Assembly (NCBI RefSeq): GCF_001718195.1
Contig: NZ_MCNV01000004.1
Location: 124,001 to 188,000, forward strand
From: Paraburkholderia nodosa
GTDB taxonomy: Bacteria > Pseudomonadota > Gammaproteobacteria > Burkholderiales > Burkholderiaceae
Direction of reading: 5' to 3'
Length of the DNA stretch: 64,000 nucleotides
The notes beneath the pieces are model-generated. The model was not told where the DNA came from. It was given only the letters and a program-made list of their open reading frames with translations, and ran no database searches. The position numbers were made by a program, and so were the translations under genes. Each line of letters begins with the position of its first letter. Position 1 is the stretch's first letter. Positions 9,588 through 18,070 of this stretch are shown one piece after another.

Positions 9588-10547
9588 TTATGCGGTCACT
9601 TCTCGCAACGCGAGATCCCAGTCGTGCGCGAAGCGATCGATGGAAAAGCGTTCGAGCGCGCCGCGCCGCGCGCCTTCGCCGAGGCGCCGTGCGAGTGCAG
9701 GTTCCCGGATGAGCGTGCGCATGCAGTCGACCAGGCGATCGATGCGCGTATCGACGAAGCCGTTCTCGCCGTCGCGTATCACGCTTGCGAGTTCCGTCGT
9801 GGCGAGCCCGACAATGGGCAGTCCGACCATCATCGCCTCGACAATGGCCAGACCGAGGCTCGTCCAGCGGATCGGATTGAAGAAGAAGCGGTAGCGCGAC
9901 ACGAACTGCGCGAGCTCGACATTCGAAATCTCGCCGATGCCGCCGAGGCTTTGCGCCTCCATGCCCACGAGATCGAGCGGCACCTTGTGACGAACCTGCG
10001 CGAACACGTCCGCGCCGAGCCGCCGCCCCCGTTCGCGCAGATGATTGACGACGACGATGCCGCGCGGCGTCGTGCCCGTGTAGCGCGCGCCTTCAGGCAC
10101 GAGCACGCCATGCTCGATCACGCGCGTGGGCGTCGCGCCGCTGTCCCACATGAGCGCGTTGAACGGCGTGACGTGCACGAGCAACGCGCCGCCGTCGTCT
10201 ACCCAGTGCCGCTGCGCAAACGGCGCCTCCTGCGGCGGGTCGTGCTCGATATACACGCGCGGCAAGCGGCGCTGCGCGTCGCTCAGCAGATCGAACCGGT
10301 CATGCTCCCAATGGCTGCGCTGCTGGTACACGACTACGTCGAACTCATTCGAGGCGACGTCCTCGGCCACGACCTCATGGACGTTCGCGCCCCAGGGAAG
10401 CACACCCGCGCGGCCCGCGTAGCCCGACGGGCGCCCCGGTTTGGTCACGACATGGAAGTCGTGCGGCGCCTGCGTAAGGTAATAAAGATAGTTGCCGTGT
10501 ACGTGCCAGGTGAGCACACGCAAGGGCCGCGTGTTTCGCATCAGCAT
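9588..10547 (-). CDS. Family 4 (GT-B) glycosyltransferase
   Basis: 319 residues. The C-terminal half has the GT-B donor site: [23 protein letters not shown] contains the E-x7-E-like motif, followed by RDGENGFV. The N-terminal half starts [22 protein letters not shown], a pattern seen in glycosyltransferases of outer glycan clusters. GAGGAGGA lies seven bases before the ATG at 10547. The start overlaps the stop of the upstream GT9 gene, so the genes are translationally coupled. Confidence 0.85.
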   Translation of the reverse strand: MLMRNTRPLRVLTWHVHGNYLYYLTQAPHDFHVVTKPGRPSGYAGRAGVLPWGANVHEVVAEDVASNEFDVVVYQQRSHWEHDRFDLLSDAQRRLPRVYIEHDPPQEAPFAQRHWVDDGGALLVHVTPFNALMWDSGATPTRVIEHGVLVPEGARYTGTTPRGIVVVNHLRERGRRLGADVFAQVRHKVPLDLVGMEAQSLGGIGEISNVELAQFVSRYRFFFNPIRWTSLGLAIVEAMMVGLPIVGLATTELASVIRDGENGFVDTRIDRLVDCMRTLIREPALARRLGEGARRGALERFSIDRFAHDWDLALREVTA

Positions 10548-11671
10548 GGCGGGGTCCTCCTCATCGGCATGGGGGCAACGCTTCCCCGGGCTGCGAAGCC
10601 GGGCATGCGGTGGGTATCGAGCAAGTGCGCTTGCGCAACGGCCGCGACCTGCTCCGCGCTCACGTTGAGCGCGCAAGGGTGGCCATACGGGCAGGCGTGG
10701 AACGAGCAGGGGCGGCAAGCGGGCCAGTCGGCGAGCACGCGGTGCCGGACGCGGTCGAGCGGCGCCCAGCGCCGCGTGTCGCTGCCTGAGGCGACGACCA
10801 CGCTCGGCGTGCGCATGGCGGCCGCCACATGCGAAATGCCTGTGTCGTTGCAGAGCACGAGCCGGGCCTGGCGCACGAGCGCCGCCAGCGCACCGAGCGT
10901 GGTTTCGCCCGCGAGATGATGAGCCGTCTGCGTCATGCCGCCCAGTACGCTCGCGGTCAACTCGCGTTCGCCTGCGGTGCCGGTCACGGCGATCTGCCAG
11001 CCGTCGAAGGCGAGCGCGTCGGCAACGGCGGCAAAGCGCTGGGCCGGCCAGCGCCGCGAGGGCAGCTGCGCACCCGGATGCACGAGCACGAGCCGCCCGG
11101 CTTCGAGTCCAAAGCGCTCGACGAGGTCGTCGCACGCAGCGTAGTCCGCGTCGTAGAGCGGAAACCAGAGGGTGTCGTCGCGCAGCGCATGGCCTCGCGC
11201 GCCCAGCGCGTGCATCAGCGCGAGGTAGCGCTGCGGCTCGGGCAGCGCATCGGGCCACGGCACGTAGCAGCCGGGCGGCGGCGCTTCGCCGGGCTGGCTA
11301 AAGCCTCCGAGCGCGCGCGCGCCGAACTCGTCGACCAGCACGTTTGCCACGCCTCCGCTGCCATGGAGCTGGATCGCGAGATCGAAGCGGCGCATGCGCA
11401 TCGCGTCGAGAAACGCAGGCAGGCCGCGCTCGTCCTCGGCCTGTTCGGGAAAGCCGCGCGCGCCGGGAAAGACAATGTGCTCATCGACCAGCGTGGGGTA
11501 GCGCGCCACGAAATCGGCTGACCACGGCAGACCGACGAGGGCGATGTGCGCGCGGGGGCAGGCTGCACGCAACGCGCGCAACGCGGGCACGCTGCAGAGC
11601 ATGTCGCCGAGCTGCAGCGCGCGGAAGATCACGATGCGGCGGGGGGCGAGGGCGTCGAGCAGAGTCGGCAT
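10541..11671 (-). CDS. Family 9 glycosyltransferase (heptosyltransferase-like)
   Basis: 376 residues. Starts with the GT9 pattern IVIFRALQLGDMLCSVPALRAL; the donor-side motif VHPGAQLPSRRWPAQRFA and the CNDTGISHVAAAM motif are diagnostic. GT9 enzymes usually move heptose from ADP-heptose to lipopolysaccharide core. Near the C-terminus is a Cys cluster (CRPCSFHACPYGHPC) that is common in this subgroup. One of two GT9 genes in this operon, with a GmhB-like phosphatase upstream, which supports a heptose-containing product. Confidence 0.87.
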   Translation of the reverse strand: MPTLLDALAPRRIVIFRALQLGDMLCSVPALRALRAACPRAHIALVGLPWSADFVARYPTLVDEHIVFPGARGFPEQAEDERGLPAFLDAMRMRRFDLAIQLHGSGGVANVLVDEFGARALGGFSQPGEAPPPGCYVPWPDALPEPQRYLALMHALGARGHALRDDTLWFPLYDADYAACDDLVERFGLEAGRLVLVHPGAQLPSRRWPAQRFAAVADALAFDGWQIAVTGTAGERELTASVLGGMTQTAHHLAGETTLGALAALVRQARLVLCNDTGISHVAAAMRTPSVVVASGSDTRRWAPLDRVRHRVLADWPACRPCSFHACPYGHPCALNVSAEQVAAVAQAHLLDTHRMPGFAARGSVAPMPMRRTPPC

Positions 11672-11682
11672 GGGCACATCCG

Positions 11683-12744
11683 TTAGAGGAACCACACGCG
11701 GTAACTGGCGGCTCCCTGGAGCCGCCAGAAAATCGAAAGAAACGGAATCCACAGCGACGTCCAGATCATTTCGGCTACATGGAGCGCGTCGCGACGCGTC
11801 CCGCGCAAGCGGCGTACGCAGAACGCAGCGGTGCAGGCGATCCATGCGGCGAACGCAGCCAGGGCGACCCTCGGCTGACCCCAGGCGAGAGAAGCTAGCA
11901 GCACGAGTACGCTGATCAGCACCGCGTAGTAAAGGAGCGGCGGCCCCGCCCCGATGCGCTCGCGATACAGCGCCGGATGCTTGCGGAACAACAGCGCCTC
12001 GAAGCGGCTCTTGCGCTGCTGCGCGAGACTCACACCCCAGCGCGCGGGACGCACAGGGTGCACGACCACGGCATCGTCGGCGCGTACTACACTCGCGCCC
12101 GCCTGCAGCAATGCGAACTGCAGGTCCGAATCCTCGCGCCACGCCGCTGTGAAGCGCTCGTCGAAGCCGCCGATCTGCGAGAGCGTCGCGCGCTGCACGA
12201 ACGCATTGGCCGTAGCGAATTCGGCGTGCGCAAGGCCGCTTGCGTCGCGCTCATAATCGCTCGGTGCCACGCCCAGCGGTACGACGATGCGGCCCGCGGC
12301 GGCTTGCGCGTGCGCGAGCGCGGCGAGCCCCGCGCGCAGCCAGCCGGGGTCGGCAATCGTGTCGTCGTCGGTGAACGCGATGAGCGGCGCGCGCGCCGCG
12401 CGCCAGCCCGCATTGCGCGCCGCGGCCGGCCCTTGGGTGGCGCGCACTGGCACGTAACGGATCGCCAGACCGCGGGGGGCTTGCATCGCCGCCATGCGTT
12501 CCACCGTCGCGCGCGTCTCGTCGTCCGGTCCGTCGTCGCACACGACGATTTCATAGTCGTCAGGCGAGAGATCCTGCGCGCACAGTGCGGTGAGGCACTG
12601 TCCGAGCAGCGTCGCGCGCTGGTACGTCGGCACGACCACGGCAATGCGCAGGTGTTCGAGCAATGCGCCCGCATAGCCATCGAACTGGGGCTCCTCCGCG
12701 CCGATGGGCCGCGGCTCGCGCAACTCGACGTCGGCGGGTCTCAT
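11683..12744 (-). CDS. Membrane-tethered family 2 glycosyltransferase
   Basis: 353 residues. GT-A domain from residue 33 (IAVVVPTYQRATLLGQCLTA), VVCDDGPDD loop, FTDDDTIAD metal motif and a GGFDERFTAAWREDSDL acceptor motif. The C-terminal 80 residues contain two hydrophobic stretches (YYAVLISVLVLLASLAW and VALAAFAAWIACTAAF) that would anchor it in the inner membrane. The ATG at 12744 overlaps the stop of the carbamoyltransferase gene (ATGA). The longer open frame upstream lies in the carbamoyltransferase gene and is a shadow. Confidence 0.86.
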   Translation of the reverse strand: MRPADVELREPRPIGAEEPQFDGYAGALLEHLRIAVVVPTYQRATLLGQCLTALCAQDLSPDDYEIVVCDDGPDDETRATVERMAAMQAPRGLAIRYVPVRATQGPAAARNAGWRAARAPLIAFTDDDTIADPGWLRAGLAALAHAQAAAGRIVVPLGVAPSDYERDASGLAHAEFATANAFVQRATLSQIGGFDERFTAAWREDSDLQFALLQAGASVVRADDAVVVHPVRPARWGVSLAQQRKSRFEALLFRKHPALYRERIGAGPPLLYYAVLISVLVLLASLAWGQPRVALAAFAAWIACTAAFCVRRLRGTRRDALHVAEMIWTSLWIPFLSIFWRLQGAASYRVWFL

Positions 12745-14498
12745 GCGCGTGCCTCGCTCTTGCGCACGAGGAAGGGGCCGATCACGAGCGCATCGAGCGG
12801 CGAGGTCCAGAACGATTCGAGCGCGTCGCGCGGCGAGTTGACCATCGGCTCGCCGCGGGTATTGAACGACGTGTTGACGAGCACCGGCACGCCGGTGCGC
12901 CGTTCGAACGCCGCGATCAGGTCGTAGTAGAGCGGATGCTGGTCGCGGTTTACGGTCTGAATGCGCGCGGTGCCGTCCACGTGGCGCACGGCGGGAATGC
13001 GTTCGGCCTTCCCGGGCTGCACGTCGAAGATGAACAGCATGAACGGCGCGCGCCTCGCGCCCACGAACCATTGCGCGGCGCGCTCTTCCAGCACGACCGG
13101 CGCGACCGGCCGAAAGTCCTCGCGGTCCTTGATCTCGTTGAGCTTCGCCTGCATGCCGGGATCGACGGGCGAAGCGAGTATCGAACGGGCGCCGAGCGCA
13201 CGCGGGCCGAACTCCGTGCGGCCCTGATACCAGCCGATCACATCGCCGTCGGCGAGCAGTTGCGCGGCTTCCTCGGCGATGTTGTCGAGCCGCCGGTAGG
13301 GCGTTTTCGACCAGCGCAGGAACTGCTCGATGGTCTCGTCGTCGAACGCCGGACCGAGGTAGGCGTGGTCCATCTGCCAGCGGCGTTCCGCGCGTTCGCC
13401 TGCGGCTTGCGCCGCTTCGCTGCGCAAGCGGTAGTCGGTCCAGAGCGCCGCGCCGAGCGCGGTGCCTGCGTCGCCCGCGGCGGGCTGCACCCAGATGTCG
13501 TCGAACGGGCCGTTATCTCGCACATACGAGTTCATCACGCAGTTCAGCGCTATGCCGCCCGCCATGCACAGCTTCGGCAGTCCCGTGCGCGTATGGAGCC
13601 AGCGCGCCATCTCCAGCACCGTTTCTTCCAGCACGAGTTGCAGCGAGGCGGCGATATCGAAATGCCGCTGCTCCAGCGGGCCGCCGCGTTCGCGCGGCAC
13701 GCCGAAGCGGTCCACGAGGCGCGGGTCGGCGACGGTGTAGTGGCCATTGCCGTTGTACTGCACGATTTCGCGGAACTGGTCGGCATAGGCCGGTTCGCCA
13801 AACGAGGCGAGGGCCATGACCTTGTACTCGTCGGAAGAATGCAGGAAGCCGAGCCAGCCTGTCACGGCTTCGTAGAGGAGTCCGAGCGAATGCGGCAACT
13901 CCACCTGGGTGATGCGCTTGTACTTGCCGTCGCGAAATTCGCCGAGGCTCGTGGTGACGCCTTCGCCGCGACCGTCCATGGTCAGAACGGCGCATGCGTC
14001 GAAGGGGCTTGCGAGAAACGCGCTCGCTTCGTGAGCGAGGTGGTGCTCGACGTTATGCCAGACGAAGCCGTTTTCGCGGTCCACGCCCGCAAAGCGCTTG
14101 CGCAGATGATGCGGCGCGCCGTCCAGCAACTGCGCCTTCGCGTTCACGATATAGCTGAGAAAGAGCGGGTCCCATGGCGACGCGTTGGCTTCCATGCGCG
14201 CGCGCGAGGGGTCGAGCGGCAACGCGATGGTCGCGCCGGGCCGGGTCGGCATATCCGGAAAGAGAGCCGGGTCGTAGGAGTAGGCAACGTGATCGACGTC
14301 GGCTAGCGTGATGCCGGCTTCCCTGAGGCAGGCGTCGATGGCGTCGAACGGCAGTTGCCATGTCGAGAACGGCACGGGACGCTTGGCGTGCTTGACGTGC
14401 GTGAAGCGCTCGTCTTCGGCGGCGGCGATCACCACGCCGTCATGGACCAGCGCCGCGGCGCTGTCGTGATAAACGGCATTGATTCCGAGTGTGTACAT
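12741..14498 (-). CDS. NodU/TobZ-type carbamoyltransferase
   Basis: 585 residues, the usual length. The N-terminal ASKHA-like domain begins LGINAVYHDSAAALVHDG with the HxSAA motif, includes ERFTHVKHAKR and the HHLAHEASAF metal-site motif; the C-terminal carbamoyl-AMP-forming domain has GPRALGARSILA and NTSFNTRGEPMV. The enzyme transfers a carbamoyl group from carbamoyl phosphate via ATP to a sugar or macrolide hydroxyl. GGGAG precedes the ATG. It sits between transferases, so the acceptor is probably the glycan made by this operon. Confidence 0.92.
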   Translation of the reverse strand: MYTLGINAVYHDSAAALVHDGVVIAAAEDERFTHVKHAKRPVPFSTWQLPFDAIDACLREAGITLADVDHVAYSYDPALFPDMPTRPGATIALPLDPSRARMEANASPWDPLFLSYIVNAKAQLLDGAPHHLRKRFAGVDRENGFVWHNVEHHLAHEASAFLASPFDACAVLTMDGRGEGVTTSLGEFRDGKYKRITQVELPHSLGLLYEAVTGWLGFLHSSDEYKVMALASFGEPAYADQFREIVQYNGNGHYTVADPRLVDRFGVPRERGGPLEQRHFDIAASLQLVLEETVLEMARWLHTRTGLPKLCMAGGIALNCVMNSYVRDNGPFDDIWVQPAAGDAGTALGAALWTDYRLRSEAAQAAGERAERRWQMDHAYLGPAFDDETIEQFLRWSKTPYRRLDNIAEEAAQLLADGDVIGWYQGRTEFGPRALGARSILASPVDPGMQAKLNEIKDREDFRPVAPVVLEERAAQWFVGARRAPFMLFIFDVQPGKAERIPAVRHVDGTARIQTVNRDQHPLYYDLIAAFERRTGVPVLVNTSFNTRGEPMVNSPRDALESFWTSPLDALVIGPFLVRKSEARA

Positions 14499-14534
14499 GA
14501 ACGGGCTCCCGTTGCGGGCGGTGGGTTGCAGGGG

Positions 14535-15734
14535 TCAGGCGGGCTGCGGCACGAGCGCGCCGGCTTCCTCGAGCAGTTCGCGCGCCGCTCGCGCGACGTC
14601 GCCCGGGGGCACGCCGCGCAGGCAGGCGTGGTGGCCTTCGGGGCACTCGCCGCGATAGCACCATCGGCACGCCACGTCGCGATAGAGCAGGCGGTGCGGC
14701 GTCATCCACGGCGAGTGCTGCGGATTCGTGAGCGCGTAGAGATCGACCACGGGTTTGCCGAGCGCGGCGGCCAGATGCGCCGGCCCGCTGTTGTTGGCGA
14801 TGAGCAGTGAAGCCTGGTCGAGCAATGCGATCAATTCGGCGAGCGTGAGCGCTCCCGCGAGATCGACCAGACGCGTGCTGCCCGGAGAACGCGAGAAACG
14901 CATCACGTCGCGCGTCAACGCGCTTTCCCCGAGGCTTCCGGTGAGCAGGAACGGGCAACGCACTGTGGGCGCGAGCAGATCGAGCGCTTCGGCGAAGAGC
15001 GCCGGGGGATACCGCCGGGAAGGCGCGCTCGCGCCCGCATGCACGACGATGCAAGGCTCGGCAGGATCGACGCCATACATGCGCAGCTTCTGCGCGAGCG
15101 TGATGCGCGCGGCGGGGTCCACGCTCATGCGCATGCGTGAATCGGCCGGGTCGGCGAGATCGGCGCCCACGCTGCGCACGAGCGCGAGCTGCCGCTCGAC
15201 TTCGTGGCGCACATCCGTCTGCGGCTCGCGCTCCGGCAGCCAGTTAGTCAGCAATGCGTAAGGATTCTCGCGGCAATGCGCGAGACGCCGCTCGATCCCC
15301 GCGAAGAAGCACAGCGTGGCGGCCGGCAGCGGATTCTGGCTGTAGACCGTGAAGATCGCGGCGGCGTCGAAGCGTCCGGCGCGCACGCGCGCGAGCACGG
15401 CGTCTTCGTTGCCCGCGCCGTCGGCGTGTCCTTTGGCCGATCCGTGAGCGCCGTTGGCCCACGGCGCGTCGTATTCGATGACGTCGTCCACGTCGGGCAG
15501 ACAGGGCGCCATGGCCGCGCCTGCGGCCGAAGTCAGCAGCGTGATATGACGGCGCGGCGCGCTTTCGCGCAGCGCGTGCATTGCGGGCGTGGTCATCAGC
15601 ACGTCGCCTAGTTGATCGAGGCGCACGCAGAGAATGCGCTGGACCTCGGCCCCCCAGGGCTCGCTTGCAGGCTGGCGGCGGGGCGAGCGCGCGTGCGCAT
15701 CGCGCGGCGCGATCGCAAAGGCGGTTCCGTTCAT
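14535..15734 (-). CDS. Family 9 glycosyltransferase (heptosyltransferase-like)
   Basis: 399 residues. After a 30-residue basic leader comes the GT9 start RILCVRLDQLGDVLMTTPAM; VVHAGASAPSRRYPPALFAEAL and IANNSGPAHLAAALGKPVV are the donor-site motifs. The C-terminal Cys cluster (CRWCYRGECPEGHHAC) parallels that of the other GT9 gene here. The start ATG overlaps the stop of the phosphatase gene by the ATGA arrangement. Probably transfers heptose from ADP-heptose; the acceptor is unknown. Confidence 0.88.
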   Translation of the reverse strand: MNGTAFAIAPRDAHARSPRRQPASEPWGAEVQRILCVRLDQLGDVLMTTPAMHALRESAPRRHITLLTSAAGAAMAPCLPDVDDVIEYDAPWANGAHGSAKGHADGAGNEDAVLARVRAGRFDAAAIFTVYSQNPLPAATLCFFAGIERRLAHCRENPYALLTNWLPEREPQTDVRHEVERQLALVRSVGADLADPADSRMRMSVDPAARITLAQKLRMYGVDPAEPCIVVHAGASAPSRRYPPALFAEALDLLAPTVRCPFLLTGSLGESALTRDVMRFSRSPGSTRLVDLAGALTLAELIALLDQASLLIANNSGPAHLAAALGKPVVDLYALTNPQHSPWMTPHRLLYRDVACRWCYRGECPEGHHACLRGVPPGDVARAARELLEEAGALVPQPA

Positions 15735-16387
15735 CGCAGCGCCTCCTCCTGTGCACCGTGGCGCGTTGCCGCCCGCACGCGCCGTTCGTGCTCGTAACGC
15801 TCCACGATCACCTGCACCGCCTCGCGCAGATCCGCGACGATCGCGTAGGGCAGGCGCGCCGGCGCGCTTTGCCACTCGGTCTCGTTGCCGCAATCGGCGA
15901 GGATCGCGCGGCAACCTGCGCGATTGCCCGCTTCCACGTCGTCGAGGATGTCCCCGACCATCCAGCTGCGCGCGAGGTCGATGCCATGCTCGCGGCTCGC
16001 GCGCAGCAGCATGCCGGGCGCAGGCTTGCGACAGGTGCAGTTGCACGCATAGGGCGCCACATGGCCGAGCGGGTCGTGCGGGCACCAGTACGCAGCCTGC
16101 AGCGTGGCGCCGCAGCCGGCGAACATGCGGCGCAACTGCGCATCCACGTCGCCGAGCGCCGCGTGCGCGAAGCGCCCCAGCGCAACGCCGCGCTGGTTGC
16201 TCACCACGAATAGCGGTAGTGGCGTTCGCGCGAGCAGCGTGAGCGCCTGCGCGGCGCCCGGGGCAAAACGCATACGCGAGGGCTCGACGTTGTACGGCAC
16301 GTCTTCGAGCAGCGTGCCGTCCTTGTCCAGGAACACCGCTGGGCGGGTAGCGAGCAACCCTCGGGGCCCGGTGGTTCGGTTCAGCAT
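15731..16387 (-). CDS. HAD phosphatase, GmhB-like (heptose bisphosphate phosphatase)
   Basis: 218 residues. HAD motif I is FLDKDGTLLEDVPYN near residues 19-33, motif II VVSNQRG, motif III CRKPAPGMLL, motif IV MVGDILDDVEAGNRAG. The Cys-His loop (CPHD... CNCTCRKP) matches the structural zinc site of GmhB, which dephosphorylates D-glycero-D-manno-heptose 1,7-bisphosphate. GAGGAG lies nine bases before the start. As an extra copy inside a glycan cluster with two GT9 genes, it probably feeds an ADP- or GDP-heptose donor. Confidence 0.87.
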   Translation of the reverse strand: MLNRTTGPRGLLATRPAVFLDKDGTLLEDVPYNVEPSRMRFAPGAAQALTLLARTPLPLFVVSNQRGVALGRFAHAALGDVDAQLRRMFAGCGATLQAAYWCPHDPLGHVAPYACNCTCRKPAPGMLLRASREHGIDLARSWMVGDILDDVEAGNRAGCRAILADCGNETEWQSAPARLPYAIVADLREAVQVIVERYEHERRVRAATRHGAQEEALR

Positions 16388-16399
16388 ACGGTTCGCTCC

Positions 16400-17689
16400 T
16401 CAACCCACGGCGCGCAGCACGCGGCCCTGGGTGCTTTCCCTCGCGTCCTCGCGCGTGTCGAGGCGCACTCCGGCAAGCTGCGCATAGACGTCTTCGAGTT
16501 CGAGACCGATCTGCCGCCACGTGAAGTACGTCTGGGCTCGCTTGCGTCCCGCTTCGCCCATCGCGCGGGCGTGCGCGGGGTCGCCATGAATGGCGAACAG
16601 GCGCTCGGCGAGCGCCTGGGGGTCGCGCGGCGGCACGAGCCAGCCCGTTTCGCCGTGACGCACCGAATGGCGAATACCACCCACATCCGCCCCGATTACG
16701 GGCGTGGCGCACGCCATTGCCTCCACGGGCGTGATGCCGAACGGCTCGTACCACGGCGTGGTCACGAAGACGTCGGCGGCGCTATAGAAGTCGCGCAACT
16801 GCGAGCGCTCGCGGCGGCCCACGAAGGTCACGCGCGGCTCGATCCCGCAGCGGTGCGCAATGCCGCGCAGGCGGGCGATCTCGGGTGTGGCGATTTCGTT
16901 GGGCGTTTGCGCGTCGCCGCCCACGACGTAGAGCCGGGCTTTCACGCCGTGGCGCGCCTCGAGCGCGGCCACACCGCGCACGACGTTGTCGATGCCCTTG
17001 CGCTCCACGAGGCGGCCGAGTTGCAGCACGCAGAATTCGCCGGCGGGCCAGCCCAGTCGGCGGCGCGCCTGCCGGCGGTCCACGGGCGAGAACTCGTCGG
17101 GATCGAAGCCGCAGGCAATGACGGCAATCCGCGCGGGGTCGGCGCGATAGTGCTCGACGAGATCGGCTTCATCGGCCGGACACTCGGCAACGATACGGTC
17201 CGCGCGTCGCACGAGCTCGTCTTCGATCGCGAAGCGCTCATCGGGAAAGCCGTCGTTCGCACCCTGGTGGAGGCGCCGCACGCGTCCGAGCGCATGGAAC
17301 GTCATGACGAGCGGCACATGAAGCGCGTCCTTGACCGCGAGCGCCGCCAGGCCCGACATGAAGAAGTTGGCGTGAATGACGTCGTAGGGACGCCTTTCGG
17401 CGCGGCAAAAGTCCACGAGAAACTCGGCGAACCGGGGCATGTGGGGCAGCAGTAGTTCCTTGGGCAGCTGCATGGGCGGCCCGGCGGGGACGTGAATCAC
17501 GCGTACGCCGTCCATCTCCAGAACGGGCGGCAGCAAGGCGCGGTCGCGCCGCGTGAAGACGTCGACCTGATGTCCGGCGCGCTGGAGTTGACGCGCGACA
17601 TGCGCGACGTAGATGTTCTGTCCGCCGGTATCGACGCCGCCCGCCACGGCGAGCGGCGACGCGTGTTCACTGACGAGTGCGATTTTCAT
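16400..17689 (-). CDS. Family 4 glycosyltransferase (first gene of the glycan operon)
   Basis: 429 residues. N-terminal GT-B motif SEHASPLAVAGGVDTGGQNIYVAHVAR resembles sucrose-phosphate synthase and mycothiol-type GT4 enzymes; the C-terminal donor site has LGRLVERKGIDNVV and the E-x7-E motif YEPFGITPVEAMACATPV. AGGA lies near the ATG at 17689 (the open frame continues upstream without support). This is the promoter-proximal gene of the leftward nine-gene run, 381 bp from the divergent ABC exporter. Confidence 0.88.
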   Translation of the reverse strand: MKIALVSEHASPLAVAGGVDTGGQNIYVAHVARQLQRAGHQVDVFTRRDRALLPPVLEMDGVRVIHVPAGPPMQLPKELLLPHMPRFAEFLVDFCRAERRPYDVIHANFFMSGLAALAVKDALHVPLVMTFHALGRVRRLHQGANDGFPDERFAIEDELVRRADRIVAECPADEADLVEHYRADPARIAVIACGFDPDEFSPVDRRQARRRLGWPAGEFCVLQLGRLVERKGIDNVVRGVAALEARHGVKARLYVVGGDAQTPNEIATPEIARLRGIAHRCGIEPRVTFVGRRERSQLRDFYSAADVFVTTPWYEPFGITPVEAMACATPVIGADVGGIRHSVRHGETGWLVPPRDPQALAERLFAIHGDPAHARAMGEAGRKRAQTYFTWRQIGLELEDVYAQLAGVRLDTREDARESTQGRVLRAVG

Positions 17690-18070
17690 GACGTGTCCTC
17701 GCGAGAAGTGGATGGCGAGCTGTGTGTCGCGTTCAAAGGGGGCGCGGAAAGAACTGCTCGAATGTTGCACCCGGTGCAACGGCGTAAGCGCATTTGCTGT
17801 GCCGTTGATTGGACGTGCACAGGGACTGGGGGCGGCGCGGTGCGCGAACCCCGCGTGTATTGCTCGAAACGGGCATCTGTGGACCTTCCGCATCGGCGCC
17901 GCTCAGCCGTGACGAATACCAAAACGCATCTGCCAAAGAGGCGACGCGCTTTTACACCAGGCGGCAAGACGTTTCGACAACGCCCCCGGGCGTTGTCGGC
18001 GGGCTGCGCGCCGCGGGAGCGTCGATTGCGCAACGATCCGCTTCAGTATCACTTTGGGGGCAGCCACGCG
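17690..18070. promoter_or_regulatory. Divergent control region between glycan operon and exporter
   Basis: 381 bp without a supported gene, between the leftward glycan operon and the rightward ABC-receiver fusion. It holds a 17-bp inverted repeat at 17764-17780 (listed separately). No clear sigma-70 pair was found by eye. Confidence 0.5.
17764..17780. promoter_or_regulatory. Palindrome GTTGCAC-CCG-GTGCAAC, candidate operator
   Basis: Perfect 7-bp arms around a CCG centre, in the divergent region 75 bases upstream of the glycan operon start. The core TGCACCCG-N-TGCA recurs at 22941-22954 upstream of the formaldehyde dehydrogenase gene. This is the size and symmetry of a dimeric repressor site; the protein is unknown. 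Confidence 0.4.

Noticed and set aside
12663..14306. 547-codon open frame antisense to the carbamoyltransferase gene
   Set aside because: High-GC shadow frame with Arg/Ala/His-rich, family-less translation; the opposite strand encodes a clear NodU-type enzyme over the whole span.
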